A DNA stretch of 10,000 nt from Anaerolinea sp. (GCA_020216845.1 JAIWNK010000141.1:1-10000); one strand, 5' to 3'. Shown: positions 1-8,211, counted from the first letter of the stretch. Numbers and translations are program-made. The notes: generated from the sequence alone by a model not told the origin.

Positions 1-1374
1 ACGCGCAGAGACAACAGCCGTAGTCCCAGTACCAGCCAATGCATCCAACACCACATCGCCTGGATTACTGGAAGTCAAAATAATTCGTTCAAGGAGCTTA
101 TCCGGCAATTGACACGGATGATAATCCCGGTCACGACGATGCTTTAAGCGATGAATATCCGACCAGATATCTGTCAAAAGCTCTTTGTCATCATCACCTT
201 GTTGTTTTCTGTGACGTATACAAGAAGCTCGTAAGCAATAATTTCGTTCTTCTATCCACTTTAAATCAGCTTGTCCTCCATTAAAAGTGAAATCAGTTGG
301 GTGTTTCGTATAAAACAACAAACTATAATGCGCTGGCATCAATTGGCCGCGCGGTTCGGAGAGAGCGTCCCAAACTATCCAGTTTTGAAAATACAAATAT
401 TGATTAAGAAAATCAGCATGATACATACTCCAACGCGGTAAGTTCAAGACATACAGAGAACCACTTGGTTTAAGAATGCGCACATATTCCTTAAGCCAAG
501 CATTGCACCACTCAATATACTCACTCCAGTTCAACTCATCATCATACGTTGAATACTGTTTATCTAGATTATAGGGCGGGTCAGCAAAAACCAAATCCAC
601 AGAGCAATCTGGATATTGCCTCAAAATTTGCAATGCATCTCCCTGATACACCACATTCCACAAGTTATCATAATCAACAGACTTTAGAGCAGAGCTATTT
701 ACTTGCAAAGTTGGTAAATAAGGTTGGCGTGGTTGAGAAATTTTCAACTCATCCATTGAATAGACCTCAGCAGGCAACAACAAACCTTGTTTATCTTCAC
801 CCACCAAACGCACAAGGACTTCCCAAACGGAATAAGGAAAACCAGTCTGTTGATTTAAGCCACGCCAAACATCAGAAATTGCTACACCATCAGGATTCAT
901 GAGATGTGATTTTCCGCCCCAATCCCGCAAAGACTTACCACAAGCTCTGCAAACACGATGCGCAAAACGAACTTTGTTTAAACGGAAGGAATTTCCTTTG
1001 TGGAATAATAAAACAGCCATATGAGCCGTAGGATAACCTGTTGGACGCTCCTGAAACTTTCCCTCAACAGCAATCCAATAACGGAAATGCAAACGGCCAT
1101 CCAGGTAAACGCCTATTTTGGGTAGGTACTCTGGGCTACCGTGAATAAATAACAAACCGCCGACTCTCAAGACCCGAATACACTCATCCAACACAACTTG
1201 GATTTCCTGATTCGAGAATTTCCTCTGTAACAAACCTATTGATAAAATAATATAATCCTGGCTACCAGCATTCAGGTTTCGTAAAAAAAGCAAAATATCT
1301 GCCTGTGCAACACATTGCAAATGAGCAAAGTCCCCTATAGAAACAGACGAGGCTGAATGTTTTGTATCTAACAT
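1..1374 (-). CDS. Site-specific DNA methyltransferase, beta class (probably N6-adenine), with degenerate N-terminal methyltransferase copy; 3' end beyond window
   Basis: Read from the ATG at 1374-1372, the frame stays open for 458 codons to the left edge, so the C-terminus is missing. The second half carries the family signatures: DPPYNL (motif IV, residues 265-270) after a GDALQIL stretch, then ILKPSGSLYVL (300-310), TDIWSDI (401-407), HPCQLP (419-424) and the AdoMet-binding DALAGTGTT (444-452). Motif IV before motif I defines the beta class, and DPPY favours N6-adenine over N4-cytosine as target. The enzyme would transfer a methyl group from AdoMet to DNA. Residues 19-205 look like an older, dead copy of the same fold: RVLRVGGLLFIHGS (67-80), CRACGKSLRDWGGK (142-155) and SDVWRGL (168-173 region) match in order, but DPPY is replaced by LSIGLL. 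The gene starts 8 bases after nuoG and is visibly AT-richer than nuo, suggesting acquisition. A cognate restriction gene, if any, would lie outside. An orphan methylase is equally possible. Confidence 0.88.
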   Translation of the reverse strand, partial: MLDTKHSASSVSIGDFAHLQCVAQADILLFLRNLNAGSQDYIILSIGLLQRKFSNQEIQVVLDECIRVLRVGGLLFIHGSPEYLPKIGVYLDGRLHFRYWIAVEGKFQERPTGYPTAHMAVLLFHKGNSFRLNKVRFAHRVCRACGKSLRDWGGKSHLMNPDGVAISDVWRGLNQQTGFPYSVWEVLVRLVGEDKQGLLLPAEVYSMDELKISQPRQPYLPTLQVNSSALKSVDYDNLWNVVYQGDALQILRQYPDCSVDLVFADPPYNLDKQYSTYDDELNWSEYIEWCNAWLKEYVRILKPSGSLYVLNLPRWSMYHADFLNQYLYFQNWIVWDALSEPRGQLMPAHYSLLFYTKHPTDFTFNGGQADLKWIEERNYCLRASCIRHRKQQGDDDKELLTDIWSDIHRLKHRRDRDYHPCQLPDKLLERIILTSSNPGDVVLDALAGTGTTAVVSAR

Positions 1375-1380
1375 AGAAAA

Positions 1381-1384
1381 CCTC
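1381..1384 (-). promoter_or_regulatory. Ribosome binding site of the methyltransferase, embedded in the nuoG stop
   Basis: The minus strand reads GAGG, six bases, then the ATG at 1374. The GAG overlaps the TGA stop of nuoG (1385-1383). This fixes the methyltransferase start and suggests it is translated from the nuo transcript by coupling or re-initiation. No promoter was recognised in the 8-base gap, although one inside the end of nuoG cannot be excluded by eye. Confidence 0.65.
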
Positions 1385-3809
1385 ACACCACGCTGCGCGG
1401 CAGGAACGCCGCCTCAACCGGCAAGTTTTCATCCAGGCGCACCTCCAGCTCACAAGTGCGGCCATTCAGTTCCACAGCCACGCGCTGCCCCTCAACCAGG
1501 CCTTGCGCCGCCGCCAGCGTCGGGTGCAGCCACAGCGCCGCCGCTGCCATCCGCCCCGCCAGCAAGGGCGAAAGCCGCAACAGCGCCCCGCGGTCATACA
1601 AGCGATTGATCGGCAAAATGCGCAAAGCACCTTCTTTGGAAGCATTGGCAGCTGCCACAAGGCGCGGCAGGGGCGGCAGGGCCAACGGCAACAAAGCCAG
1701 GGTTTGCCCCATACCCTGCGTATTCTGATAGCTTGTCCCGCCGTAATACAAGTCGCGCCGGTCGATCTTCGGCCATTGCTCGGTCACCTCTGCCAGGCGC
1801 TGATAGCTCAACCCAGCAAAAGCAGCATGGCGCTGTGCCATTTGCTGAAAGACCAGCGACGCCGCCCTTGCCTCCAATGCCAGCCCCAGGCGCTGACCAA
1901 CTTGCGCCGCAATCACAAAATCGGGGCGCGGGCCCGGCAGCGCCGGAATATTCGCCGGATAAAACCGCTGCACCCGCCGCTCACCGGAAGTGAAACTCCC
2001 TTCCCGCTCGGTATAAGCCTGTACCGGCAAGACAACATCGGCCCGGCGAGCCGTCTCGGTCAGGAACAATTCCTGCACCACCACAAATCCAGCCTCGTCC
2101 AATGCCTCAGCCAAGATAGCGCTATCGCCAGCCGGGTCTGCTGCTGCCACATACACAGCTCCGCTGCTGCGCAGGGTGTTGGCCAATTCCGCCGTCGGAC
2201 GGAAGCCCAATTCCCAGGCGCCCTGCGTGTTACCATGTGGCCAAACCGCCACCAGGCCATTGTTGGGCCGACCAACATATCCGCTCAGCACATGCGCAGC
2301 CACCTGCGCCAAAGCTGCTGTGCCTTCTAACCCCAGCCCATCACTGCCATAGAAAATGATTACATTCTCAGCTTGCGCAAACGCGTGTAAGGCAGCGCTC
2401 CAGGCCGGGTCTTCAAGCGCCTGCCCAGGCAAAAAGTTCGCCAAAGCCTGCGCCTCGCTGCCATAGGCATAGCGCAGCACATGCTGCGCGTCCTTATCCA
2501 GGCGTGTGGGACGGCCATTCAGCACAATCAGCGTCGCCCCGCGGCGGGCCGCCTGACGCACGCGCAACCACCACAACGGTGCTTCTTCGTGCAAATCGCT
2601 TGCCACAACCAAAATGGCGGTGCCTTTGCCCACCTCGCCCAGGTTCGAGCCAGGTGCCAGGCCGACCTGTTGCACCAGGTCGCCCCCGGCCATTTCGCCA
2701 TACAGCACAGCTTGCCCGGCCAAGGCCTGAGTCAATTGCGCCAGGTTGAACAAATCCTCATTCGCCAAACGTCCGCCGACCAGCGTCGTCAACGTCACAC
2801 CTTGCAACTTTTCCGCCACCAGTGAGAGCGCCTCATCCCAACTGACAGCGGTCAATTCGCCATCTTTGCGCACCAAAGGCTGCAACAAGCGCTGTTCATT
2901 CTCGGTGTAATGGTGAACGAAACGGCCCTTGTCACAAATCCAAATCTCGTTCACCGCCTCGTTCTGACGCGGCATGATGCGCTTGATCACCGTCCGGCCA
3001 CTGGAACGTGCCTCACGGCGCACATCCATCGTCAGGTTACAGCCCACCGGACAATGCGTGCAAATCGAAGCGGCGTGATTCAGCTCCCAAGGGCGCGCCC
3101 CAAAGCGAAAATCGGCCGTCGTCAGCGCCCCCACCGGACAAATATCGGTCGTGTTGCCAGAAAAAATTGAGTCAAAGCCCGGCTCGGAGAGGGTCACAAT
3201 CTCCAACGAACGCCCGCGTTGATAAAAGCCAATCACCGGGTCATCCACCACCTCGCGCTGAAAGCGCGTGCAGCGTGCACACTGAATGCAGCGTTCGCGG
3301 TCGAGGAAAATCAGCTCGCCCAACGGCACATGCTTTTCCAGGTGCATCTTATCATCAATCAAAAAGCGACTTTGCCCCGGCCCATAGCCCATCGTCAGGT
3401 TTTGCAGCGGACATTCGCCGCCCTTGTCGCAAATTGGGCAATCCAACGGGTGCGACGTGAGCAGCAATTCCACCACCTCGCGGTGCGCATCTTTCACCTT
3501 CTGCGTTTCGGTGCGCACCACCAGGCCATCCGCAACCGGCAAGGTGCAAGCCGTCTCCAATTTGGGCGCAAAAGCGATTTTTGGCGTTCCATCCGCCTCC
3601 AACACCGGCGCATTGGTTGTGCGGTCAATCACCGGGCGACCGACCTCTATCAAACACATGCGGCACATGCCCACCGGCTCCATCTTGGGGTGATAGCAAA
3701 AAACGGGAATGTGAATCCCGGCACGCATCGCCGCGTTGATTACCAATGTGCCTTCTGGGGCCTGAATCTGCTGCCCATCAATCGTCAGGTTAACCATTTT
3801 TACAGGCAT
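1383..3809 (-). CDS. nuoG: NADH-quinone oxidoreductase subunit G (NuoG)
   Basis: Large iron-sulfur subunit of the NADH module of complex I, on the cytoplasmic side. It passes electrons from NuoF towards NuoI and NuoB. In the 808 residues the cluster ligands are visible in order: 2Fe-2S C38, C49, C52, C88; His-ligated 4Fe-4S H120, C124, C127, C133; 4Fe-4S C174, C177, C180, C224; and an extra 4Fe-4S C250, C253, C257, C292 matching N7 of the Escherichia and Thermus enzymes. The rest, about 300-808, is the molybdopterin-oxidoreductase-like domain, which in this family carries no known cofactor. The 35-residue gap between C52 and C88 is long, as in Thermus Nqo3. The C-terminus, ending LPRSVV, looks complete. 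The ATG at 3809 is chosen because GAGGTG sits a few bases upstream, overlapping the nuoF stop. A second in-frame ATG at 3797 has no such site. The gap to nuoF is 6 bases. Confidence 0.97.
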   Translation of the reverse strand: MPVKMVNLTIDGQQIQAPEGTLVINAAMRAGIHIPVFCYHPKMEPVGMCRMCLIEVGRPVIDRTTNAPVLEADGTPKIAFAPKLETACTLPVADGLVVRTETQKVKDAHREVVELLLTSHPLDCPICDKGGECPLQNLTMGYGPGQSRFLIDDKMHLEKHVPLGELIFLDRERCIQCARCTRFQREVVDDPVIGFYQRGRSLEIVTLSEPGFDSIFSGNTTDICPVGALTTADFRFGARPWELNHAASICTHCPVGCNLTMDVRREARSSGRTVIKRIMPRQNEAVNEIWICDKGRFVHHYTENEQRLLQPLVRKDGELTAVSWDEALSLVAEKLQGVTLTTLVGGRLANEDLFNLAQLTQALAGQAVLYGEMAGGDLVQQVGLAPGSNLGEVGKGTAILVVASDLHEEAPLWWLRVRQAARRGATLIVLNGRPTRLDKDAQHVLRYAYGSEAQALANFLPGQALEDPAWSAALHAFAQAENVIIFYGSDGLGLEGTAALAQVAAHVLSGYVGRPNNGLVAVWPHGNTQGAWELGFRPTAELANTLRSSGAVYVAAADPAGDSAILAEALDEAGFVVVQELFLTETARRADVVLPVQAYTEREGSFTSGERRVQRFYPANIPALPGPRPDFVIAAQVGQRLGLALEARAASLVFQQMAQRHAAFAGLSYQRLAEVTEQWPKIDRRDLYYGGTSYQNTQGMGQTLALLPLALPPLPRLVAAANASKEGALRILPINRLYDRGALLRLSPLLAGRMAAAALWLHPTLAAAQGLVEGQRVAVELNGRTCELEVRLDENLPVEAAFLPRSVV

Positions 3810-3815
3810 GAACGC

Positions 3816-5060
3816 TCACCTCTCAGCGAATTCTTCGGGAAACAATTGCATGGCCGTCGTCACCGCCATGGTAGAAAACTCACCCAAGGCACACAGACAC
3901 TTGCCCTGCATCTGCCTTGCCACAGCCAGCAACAGCTCAGCGTCACCGGCTTGTGCCTTGCCCGGCAGCACCAGACGCTCAGTCAGGTGTGACATCCAAT
4001 ACGTCCCTTCACGGCAAGGGGTGCATTTGCCACACGACTCGTGCTTGAAGAAATGCACCGTCTTGTTCAGCAGCCACTTCAGGTCCACGCTGTCATCCAG
4101 CACAATCACCGAGGCTGAACCCAATTGTGAGCCAAGCGCCGCCACCGATTCATAATCCATCGGCGTATCCAACACACGGTCATCGACGCGCAACAAGCTC
4201 GAAGACGCCCCCGCCGGCATGATGGCCTTCAACCGCCGCCCCTCAAGCGCCCCCCCGCCCAGCTCTTCAATCAAGTGCCGGAAGGTGCTGCCAAGCGGCA
4301 ATTCGTAATTGCCCGGGCGGCGCACACACCCCGACAGGCTAAAAATCTTCACCCCAGGGCTTTTCTCCGTTCCCAAGCTGCGATACCAGCCCGCGCCATT
4401 GGCCAAAATGGGCGGCAAATTGGTCAACGTCTCAACATTGTTGATGACCGTCGGGCGGTTATACAGCCCAGCTACCGCCGGGAACGGCGGGCGCAGACGC
4501 GGCTGCCCCAGCTTGCCCTCGATCGATTCGAGCAAGGCCGTCTCCTCACCGCAAATGTAAGCCCCCGCGCCCATATGCACCACCAGGCGCAAGGAATAGC
4601 CTGTGCCAAGGATATTCTCGCCCAGCAAACCAGCGCGTTCCAACGTTGCAATACAACGCTCCAACTGTTTGCCAATTTGCCAAAATTCGCCGCGCAGATA
4701 CACAAACGAGAGATTCGCCTGCACCGCATAGGAGGCAATCATCAACCCTTCCAAAAACTGGAAGGGATTGTTCTCCAAAATCTCGCGGTCTTTGAACGTT
4801 CCCGGCTCCGACTCATCGCCATTGGCAACCACGTAATGCGGCCAAAGCGTATTCGGCAAGAAGCTCCACTTCATCCCAGTCGGGAATCCAGCCCCGCCAC
4901 GCCCGCGCAGCCCCGAAGTCTTGACCTCGTTCAGCACATCCGCCGGTTGCATCTCGGTCAACACCTTGCGAAACGCGCCAAACCCGCCATTGGCCTGATA
5001 CACCTCCAGCCGATTCAGGTTGGGAATCTGACGATGCCGCAGCAACACATATTCACTCAT
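3816..5060 (-). CDS. nuoF: NADH-quinone oxidoreductase subunit F (NuoF), NADH/FMN-binding
   Basis: This is the catalytic NADH dehydrogenase subunit. It binds NADH and FMN, takes the hydride and passes single electrons to cluster N3. The 414 residues show the glycine-rich FMN/NADH segment LRGRGGAGFPTGMKW (51-65), the GDESEPGTFKDRE segment (81-93), and AYICGEETALLES (167-179). A SLBB-like region lies around 240-320, followed by N3 ligands SCGKCTPC (C343, C346, C349) and a final Cys in KCLCALGEF, probably C390. C388 is an extra neighbour. The frame is open back to 5177, but the ATG at 5060 is the true start: it is preceded at five bases by AGGAGG (5066-5071), and the family consensus begins only after it. 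The start overlaps the nuoE stop by 8 bases (ATGAGTGA), indicating coupled translation. Length is close to the family norm. Confidence 0.97.
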   Translation of the reverse strand: MSEYVLLRHRQIPNLNRLEVYQANGGFGAFRKVLTEMQPADVLNEVKTSGLRGRGGAGFPTGMKWSFLPNTLWPHYVVANGDESEPGTFKDREILENNPFQFLEGLMIASYAVQANLSFVYLRGEFWQIGKQLERCIATLERAGLLGENILGTGYSLRLVVHMGAGAYICGEETALLESIEGKLGQPRLRPPFPAVAGLYNRPTVINNVETLTNLPPILANGAGWYRSLGTEKSPGVKIFSLSGCVRRPGNYELPLGSTFRHLIEELGGGALEGRRLKAIMPAGASSSLLRVDDRVLDTPMDYESVAALGSQLGSASVIVLDDSVDLKWLLNKTVHFFKHESCGKCTPCREGTYWMSHLTERLVLPGKAQAGDAELLLAVARQMQGKCLCALGEFSTMAVTTAMQLFPEEFAER

Positions 5061-5565
5061 GCTGACCTCCTGCCGCACGGCGGCGCAGCTCCGCAATGGT
5101 CTCCGTTGCAGATTCAACCGTCTGATCCTCGTGATAGGTAATCTCACCATCGCCCTGCACCTGGAACATCGGCGCATGGTGACATCCCGCCAGGCAAGTC
5201 ACCTCTTCAATGACCAACGAACCATCCGCGGTCGGCTCCCCCACCCGCACACCGATATTCTCGCACAAACGCTTGAGAAATTCATCCGCCCCGCGCAAGG
5301 CACAGGGCAAATCGGTGCAAACCTGCACGCGGAAGCGTGGCCCAGAATCATGATAGAGCGTGTAAAAACCGACGATTGAACCGACTTCGGTAATTTCCAT
5401 ACCTGTCAATTCGCCAATTTCGGCCATATCCTTCACCGTAATCACACCCCGCTCGCGTTGCGCAAGGTAAAGCAATGGCATCACCGCCGAACGCTTCTGC
5501 TCTTGCGGGTAGCGCGCCAGAATCGCCTTCACTTCATCAGGATATCGTTCAAGTAACGCGTTCAC
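5053..5565 (-). CDS. nuoE: NADH-quinone oxidoreductase subunit E (NuoE), 24-kDa type
   Basis: Thioredoxin-fold subunit that sits beside NuoF in the NADH module and carries the off-path 2Fe-2S cluster N1a. The 170 residues start with the usual helical segment, including LYLAQRERG (32-40) and VGFYTLYH (65-72). The four cluster ligands follow as VCTDLPC (C83, C88) and TCLAGC (C124, C128). The start codon is GTG (5565-5563), which overlaps the nuoD stop as GTGA. A GGAG about ten bases upstream supports it. The 3' end overlaps nuoF by 8 bases. The length is normal and all ligands are present, so the subunit is expected to be functional. Confidence 0.96.
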   Translation of the reverse strand: MNALLERYPDEVKAILARYPQEQKRSAVMPLLYLAQRERGVITVKDMAEIGELTGMEITEVGSIVGFYTLYHDSGPRFRVQVCTDLPCALRGADEFLKRLCENIGVRVGEPTADGSLVIEEVTCLAGCHHAPMFQVQGDGEITYHEDQTVESATETIAELRRRAAGGQHE

Positions 5566-6791
5566 CGGTCTGCATCTCCCAAAACAATGTCAATACTGCC
5601 AATCACACCCACCGCATCGGCAACAAAACGCCCACGCGTCATCAACGGCAAGGCCTGCAAATTGGCAAAAGTTGGCGTATTGAAGTGCACCCGATAGGGC
5701 TTTGGGCCACCATCGCTTTCCAAATACACCCCCAATTCGCCACGCGGCGATTCGGTTGCAGCATAAACCGCACCCTTAGGAGCAGAAAAGCCCTCTGTCC
5801 ACAGCTTGAAGTGATGGATGAGCGCCTCCATGCTGACGCCCAATTCACTGCGCGGCGGCGGCACGAACTTGCGGTTGTTGCTGCGCACCGGCCCATAGGG
5901 CAGACGGTTAATTGCCTGCTCAATAATCTTGAGCGACTCGCGCATCTCTTGCACCCGCACCAAATAGCGCGCATAAATATCACCGGCAGTCTGTGTTGGC
6001 ACATCAAATTCAAACTGCTCATAACCGGAGTAGGGCCGCGCTTTGCGCACATCAAAAGGCACACCGCTACCACGCAGCACCGGCCCGGTGAGCCCCCAAC
6101 GCAAACAATCTTGCGCCGAAATCACGCCAATGCCCTGTGTGCGCTCCAGGAATAGCTCATTTTTGGTCAGCAACGCCTCATATTCATCCAGGCGGCGCGG
6201 CATCAGTGCCAAAAAATTGCGCACCGCACCTTCAAACTCAACCGGCACATCGCGCCACAGCCCACCCGGACGCACATAGGTTGTCATCATCCGTTGACCA
6301 GAGCACATCTCAAAAATGTCGAGAATGACTTCGCGTTCGCGCATCCCATACAAAAAGACCGACATCGCTGCCAGGTCAAGCGCCGAGGTGCCCAACCAAA
6401 TCAGATGCGATGAGATGCGCTGCAACTCCGCCAACAACACTCGCACTGTCTGAGCGCGGGGGGGCACGTCCAGGTCTAATAATTTCTCCACCGCCAGGCA
6501 ATAGGCCAGGTTATTGCCAATTGGGTTGAGATAATCCAACCGGTCCGTCATCACTTCGGCCTTCTGATATGTTTTGGCCTCCATGTTCTTTTCAACACCG
6601 GTATGCAAAAAGCCAATATCCGGGATGCAATTGACAATGATCTCCCCATCCAATTCCATCAACAGGCGCAAAACCCCATGCGTGGAGGGATGCTGTGGGC
6701 CCATGTTGAGCAGCATCGTCTCCCCCGTCAGCACCCGTTCACTGACCAGATGGCGTAATTCATCTACCGAAACTTCACGAATATCCGTCAT
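5562..6791 (-). CDS. nuoD: NADH-quinone oxidoreductase subunit D (NuoD), 49-kDa type
   Basis: This subunit forms the quinone-binding cavity together with NuoB, at the interface with the membrane arm. It descends from the large subunit of NiFe hydrogenases and has lost the metal. The 409 residues contain the signature NMGPQHPSTHGVLRL (29-43), in which H38 corresponds to the quinone-site histidine. The segment MTDRLDYLNP (81-90) supplies the quinone-site tyrosine Y87. These positions coincide with the Thermus Nqo4 numbering as I remember it. The C-terminus, GSIDIVLGDADR, is typical. NuoD is separate from NuoC, unlike the fused NuoCD of Escherichia coli. The ATG at 6791 follows GGGAG by about six bases and lies 3 bases after the nuoC stop. 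The end overlaps the GTG of nuoE. Confidence 0.97.
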   Translation of the reverse strand: MTDIREVSVDELRHLVSERVLTGETMLLNMGPQHPSTHGVLRLLMELDGEIIVNCIPDIGFLHTGVEKNMEAKTYQKAEVMTDRLDYLNPIGNNLAYCLAVEKLLDLDVPPRAQTVRVLLAELQRISSHLIWLGTSALDLAAMSVFLYGMREREVILDIFEMCSGQRMMTTYVRPGGLWRDVPVEFEGAVRNFLALMPRRLDEYEALLTKNELFLERTQGIGVISAQDCLRWGLTGPVLRGSGVPFDVRKARPYSGYEQFEFDVPTQTAGDIYARYLVRVQEMRESLKIIEQAINRLPYGPVRSNNRKFVPPPRSELGVSMEALIHHFKLWTEGFSAPKGAVYAATESPRGELGVYLESDGGPKPYRVHFNTPTFANLQALPLMTRGRFVADAVGVIGSIDIVLGDADR

Positions 6792-6794
6792 GGT

Positions 6795-7307
6795 TCACTC
6801 CCGTGCATACGGCTTGCGAAGGTCAATCTCTTCGAAGTTGAAGGTGAACTGCACCTCTTCATAGCCAAGCGGATAGTCTTTGCGCAACGGATGCCCTTGC
6901 CAATCGGCAGGCATCAGAATTCGGCGCAGATCCGAATGGCCATCGAAGCGGATGCCAAACATATCCCACAGCTCGCGCTCTTTCCAATTCGCGTTGGGGT
7001 AAACCGTCTCCGCTGTCGGCAGGTGCGGAGCGTTGCCATCCAACGGCGTGCGCAGGCGCAACAAGCGGTTGTCGCGCAAGCTATAGAGCTGATAGATGAC
7101 ATGAAAACGCGGCGACTGCTCAGGGCCATAGTCTACCGCCGTTTCATCCAATAGCATTTCAAAGCCAAACTCATCGCGCGCCGCCTGCAGCGCTGCGATG
7201 ATCTGCTCCGCTGCAATCAACAGCGTCCACTCACCACGGAATTCCTGCACCTGTGCACCAAAACGCTGCTCAAAACTCGCCAAACATGCCTTCAGTTGCT
7301 CATCCAC
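6795..7307 (-). CDS. nuoC: NADH-quinone oxidoreductase subunit C (NuoC), 30-kDa type
   Basis: Structural subunit of the connecting module of complex I. It packs against NuoD and carries no cofactor. In the 170 residues the diagnostic 30-kDa signature is clear near the C-terminus: NWKERELWDMFGIRFDGH (107-124), then LRRILMPADW and GHPLRKDYPLGYEE. The start is GTG at 7307-7305, preceded by AGGAGG at five bases. An ATG four bases further in is out of frame. The gene starts 22 bases after nuoB, the widest gap in the operon, and ends 3 bases before nuoD. Length is normal for the unfused form. Confidence 0.96.
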   Translation of the reverse strand: MDEQLKACLASFEQRFGAQVQEFRGEWTLLIAAEQIIAALQAARDEFGFEMLLDETAVDYGPEQSPRFHVIYQLYSLRDNRLLRLRTPLDGNAPHLPTAETVYPNANWKERELWDMFGIRFDGHSDLRRILMPADWQGHPLRKDYPLGYEEVQFTFNFEEIDLRKPYARE

Positions 7308-7329
7308 ACGGGCCTCCTGTTCCAGTTCG

Positions 7330-7812
7330 TCACGAACGCTGTGTTAATTTTTCTTTGCGCACCTTCTCGTGCAGGGTGACAATGCCATGAATCAACCCTT
7401 CGGGGCGCGGCGGACAACCAGCAACATACACGTCCACCGGCACAACCTCATCTACCCCCTGCACAATGGCATAATTATTGAACACACCCCCACACGAAGC
7501 ACAATCGCCCATTGCAATCACCCACTTAGGGTCGGGCATCTGATCATACAGTTGCCGCACCACCGGGGCCATCTTGCGGCTCACCCGCCCAGCAACAATC
7601 ATCAAGTCCGATTGGCGCGGGCTAGCGCGCATCAATTCCATTCCAAAGCGACTCATATCATAATTGGCTGCTTGCGCCGACATCATCTCAATCGCACAAC
7701 AGGCCAGGCCAAACAACATCGGCCACATCGAATTGGTGCGCGACCAATTGACCACATCTTCAAGCCGCGCTGTCACGATGCCCATGTTGCCAAGTTTTTG
7801 CTCTATTCCCAT
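7330..7812 (-). CDS. nuoB: NADH-quinone oxidoreductase subunit B (NuoB), PSST type, cluster N2
   Basis: This subunit carries cluster N2, the last 4Fe-4S of the chain, which reduces quinone in the cavity shared with NuoD. The 160 residues show [12 protein letters not shown] with adjacent C38 and C39, then GDCASCGG with C104 and [12 protein letters not shown] with C133. These are the expected four ligands, including the unusual tandem cysteine pair. The frame is open upstream to 7923, but that extension is low-complexity Gly-rich sequence lying over nuoA. The ATG at 7812 is preceded at seven bases by AAAGGAG and matches the family N-terminus. It overlaps the end of nuoA by 10 bases. Confidence 0.97.
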   Translation of the reverse strand: MGIEQKLGNMGIVTARLEDVVNWSRTNSMWPMLFGLACCAIEMMSAQAANYDMSRFGMELMRASPRQSDLMIVAGRVSRKMAPVVRQLYDQMPDPKWVIAMGDCASCGGVFNNYAIVQGVDEVVPVDVYVAGCPPRPEGLIHGIVTLHEKVRKEKLTQRS

Positions 7813-8159
7813 TCCAAAGCTCCTTTCTTCCAGGCATACACAAACCCCACCGTCAAAATCCCCAGAAAAATCAACATTTCCACCAACCCCAGAACCCCCA
7901 AACGGCGCATCACCACTGCCCAAGGAATTAAAAACACGATTTCGACATCAAACAGGATGAACAAAACCGCGATCAAGTAATAGCGCACCGACATCCGCCG
8001 CATCCCCACCCCATACGGCACCATACCCGACTCATACGGCGCTGACTTGCGTGAAGTTGGACGGCGCGGGCCAAACAAATTGCCTAACAGCACCACCAAA
8101 ATTCCTAACCCCGTTGCCAAAGTCAGCATGATCAACAAAGGATAATAGGCTTGCAGCAT
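7803..8159 (-). CDS. nuoA: NADH-quinone oxidoreductase subunit A (NuoA)
   Basis: Small membrane subunit of complex I next to the quinone-entry region. The 118 residues form three predicted transmembrane helices: about 6-28, 60-82 and 87-110. Between the first two is a loop with [13 protein letters not shown] (38-50), the conserved NuoA signature. It is followed by [22 protein letters not shown], cited here only by its ends R59 and W80, with the conserved acidic pair around D71 and E73. The C-terminus ends GALEWE, as usual for the family. The ATG at 8159 follows AGAGGTGA closely. NuoA is the first gene of the operon, and the upstream region 8160-8281 carries its likely promoter. Confidence 0.96.
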   Translation of the reverse strand: MLQAYYPLLIMLTLATGLGILVVLLGNLFGPRRPTSRKSAPYESGMVPYGVGMRRMSVRYYLIAVLFILFDVEIVFLIPWAVVMRRLGVLGLVEMLIFLGILTVGFVYAWKKGALEWE

Positions 8160-8211
8160 GGGTCACCTCTTATAATTGAAACACCACACACTCAGTCTGA
8201 TTTACAAAATA

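Noticed and set aside
549..902. Plus-strand open frame of 117 codons
   Set aside because: It lies entirely antisense to the methyltransferase frame, which has clear family motifs, and its own translation shows none.
1283..1289. Run of seven A (T in the coding strand) early in the methyltransferase gene, as a phase-variation tract
   Set aside because: Seven bases is short for slippage control, and the tract sits in an AT-rich gene where such runs are expected. The frame is intact through it.
1503..2330. Plus-strand open frame of 275 codons opposite nuoG
   Set aside because: The product is rich in Arg, Gln, His and Pro, as expected from the complement of a GC-rich gene. nuoG is certain in this stretch.
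3219..3992. Plus-strand open frame of 257 codons across the nuoG/nuoF junction
   Set aside because: His- and Arg-rich shadow of two well-supported genes, with no recognisable domain.
4275..5141. Plus-strand open frame of 288 codons opposite nuoF
   Set aside because: Antisense shadow of nuoF: basic, low in structure-forming segments, no motif.
5061..5177. Longer N-terminus for NuoF starting at 5177
   Set aside because: The extra 39 residues are Arg-rich translation of nuoE sequence. The ATG at 5060 has a strong AGGAGG and the family N-terminus.
7813..7923. Longer N-terminus for NuoB starting at 7923
   Set aside because: The extension is Gly-rich translation over nuoA. The ATG at 7812 has AAAGGAG at proper distance.
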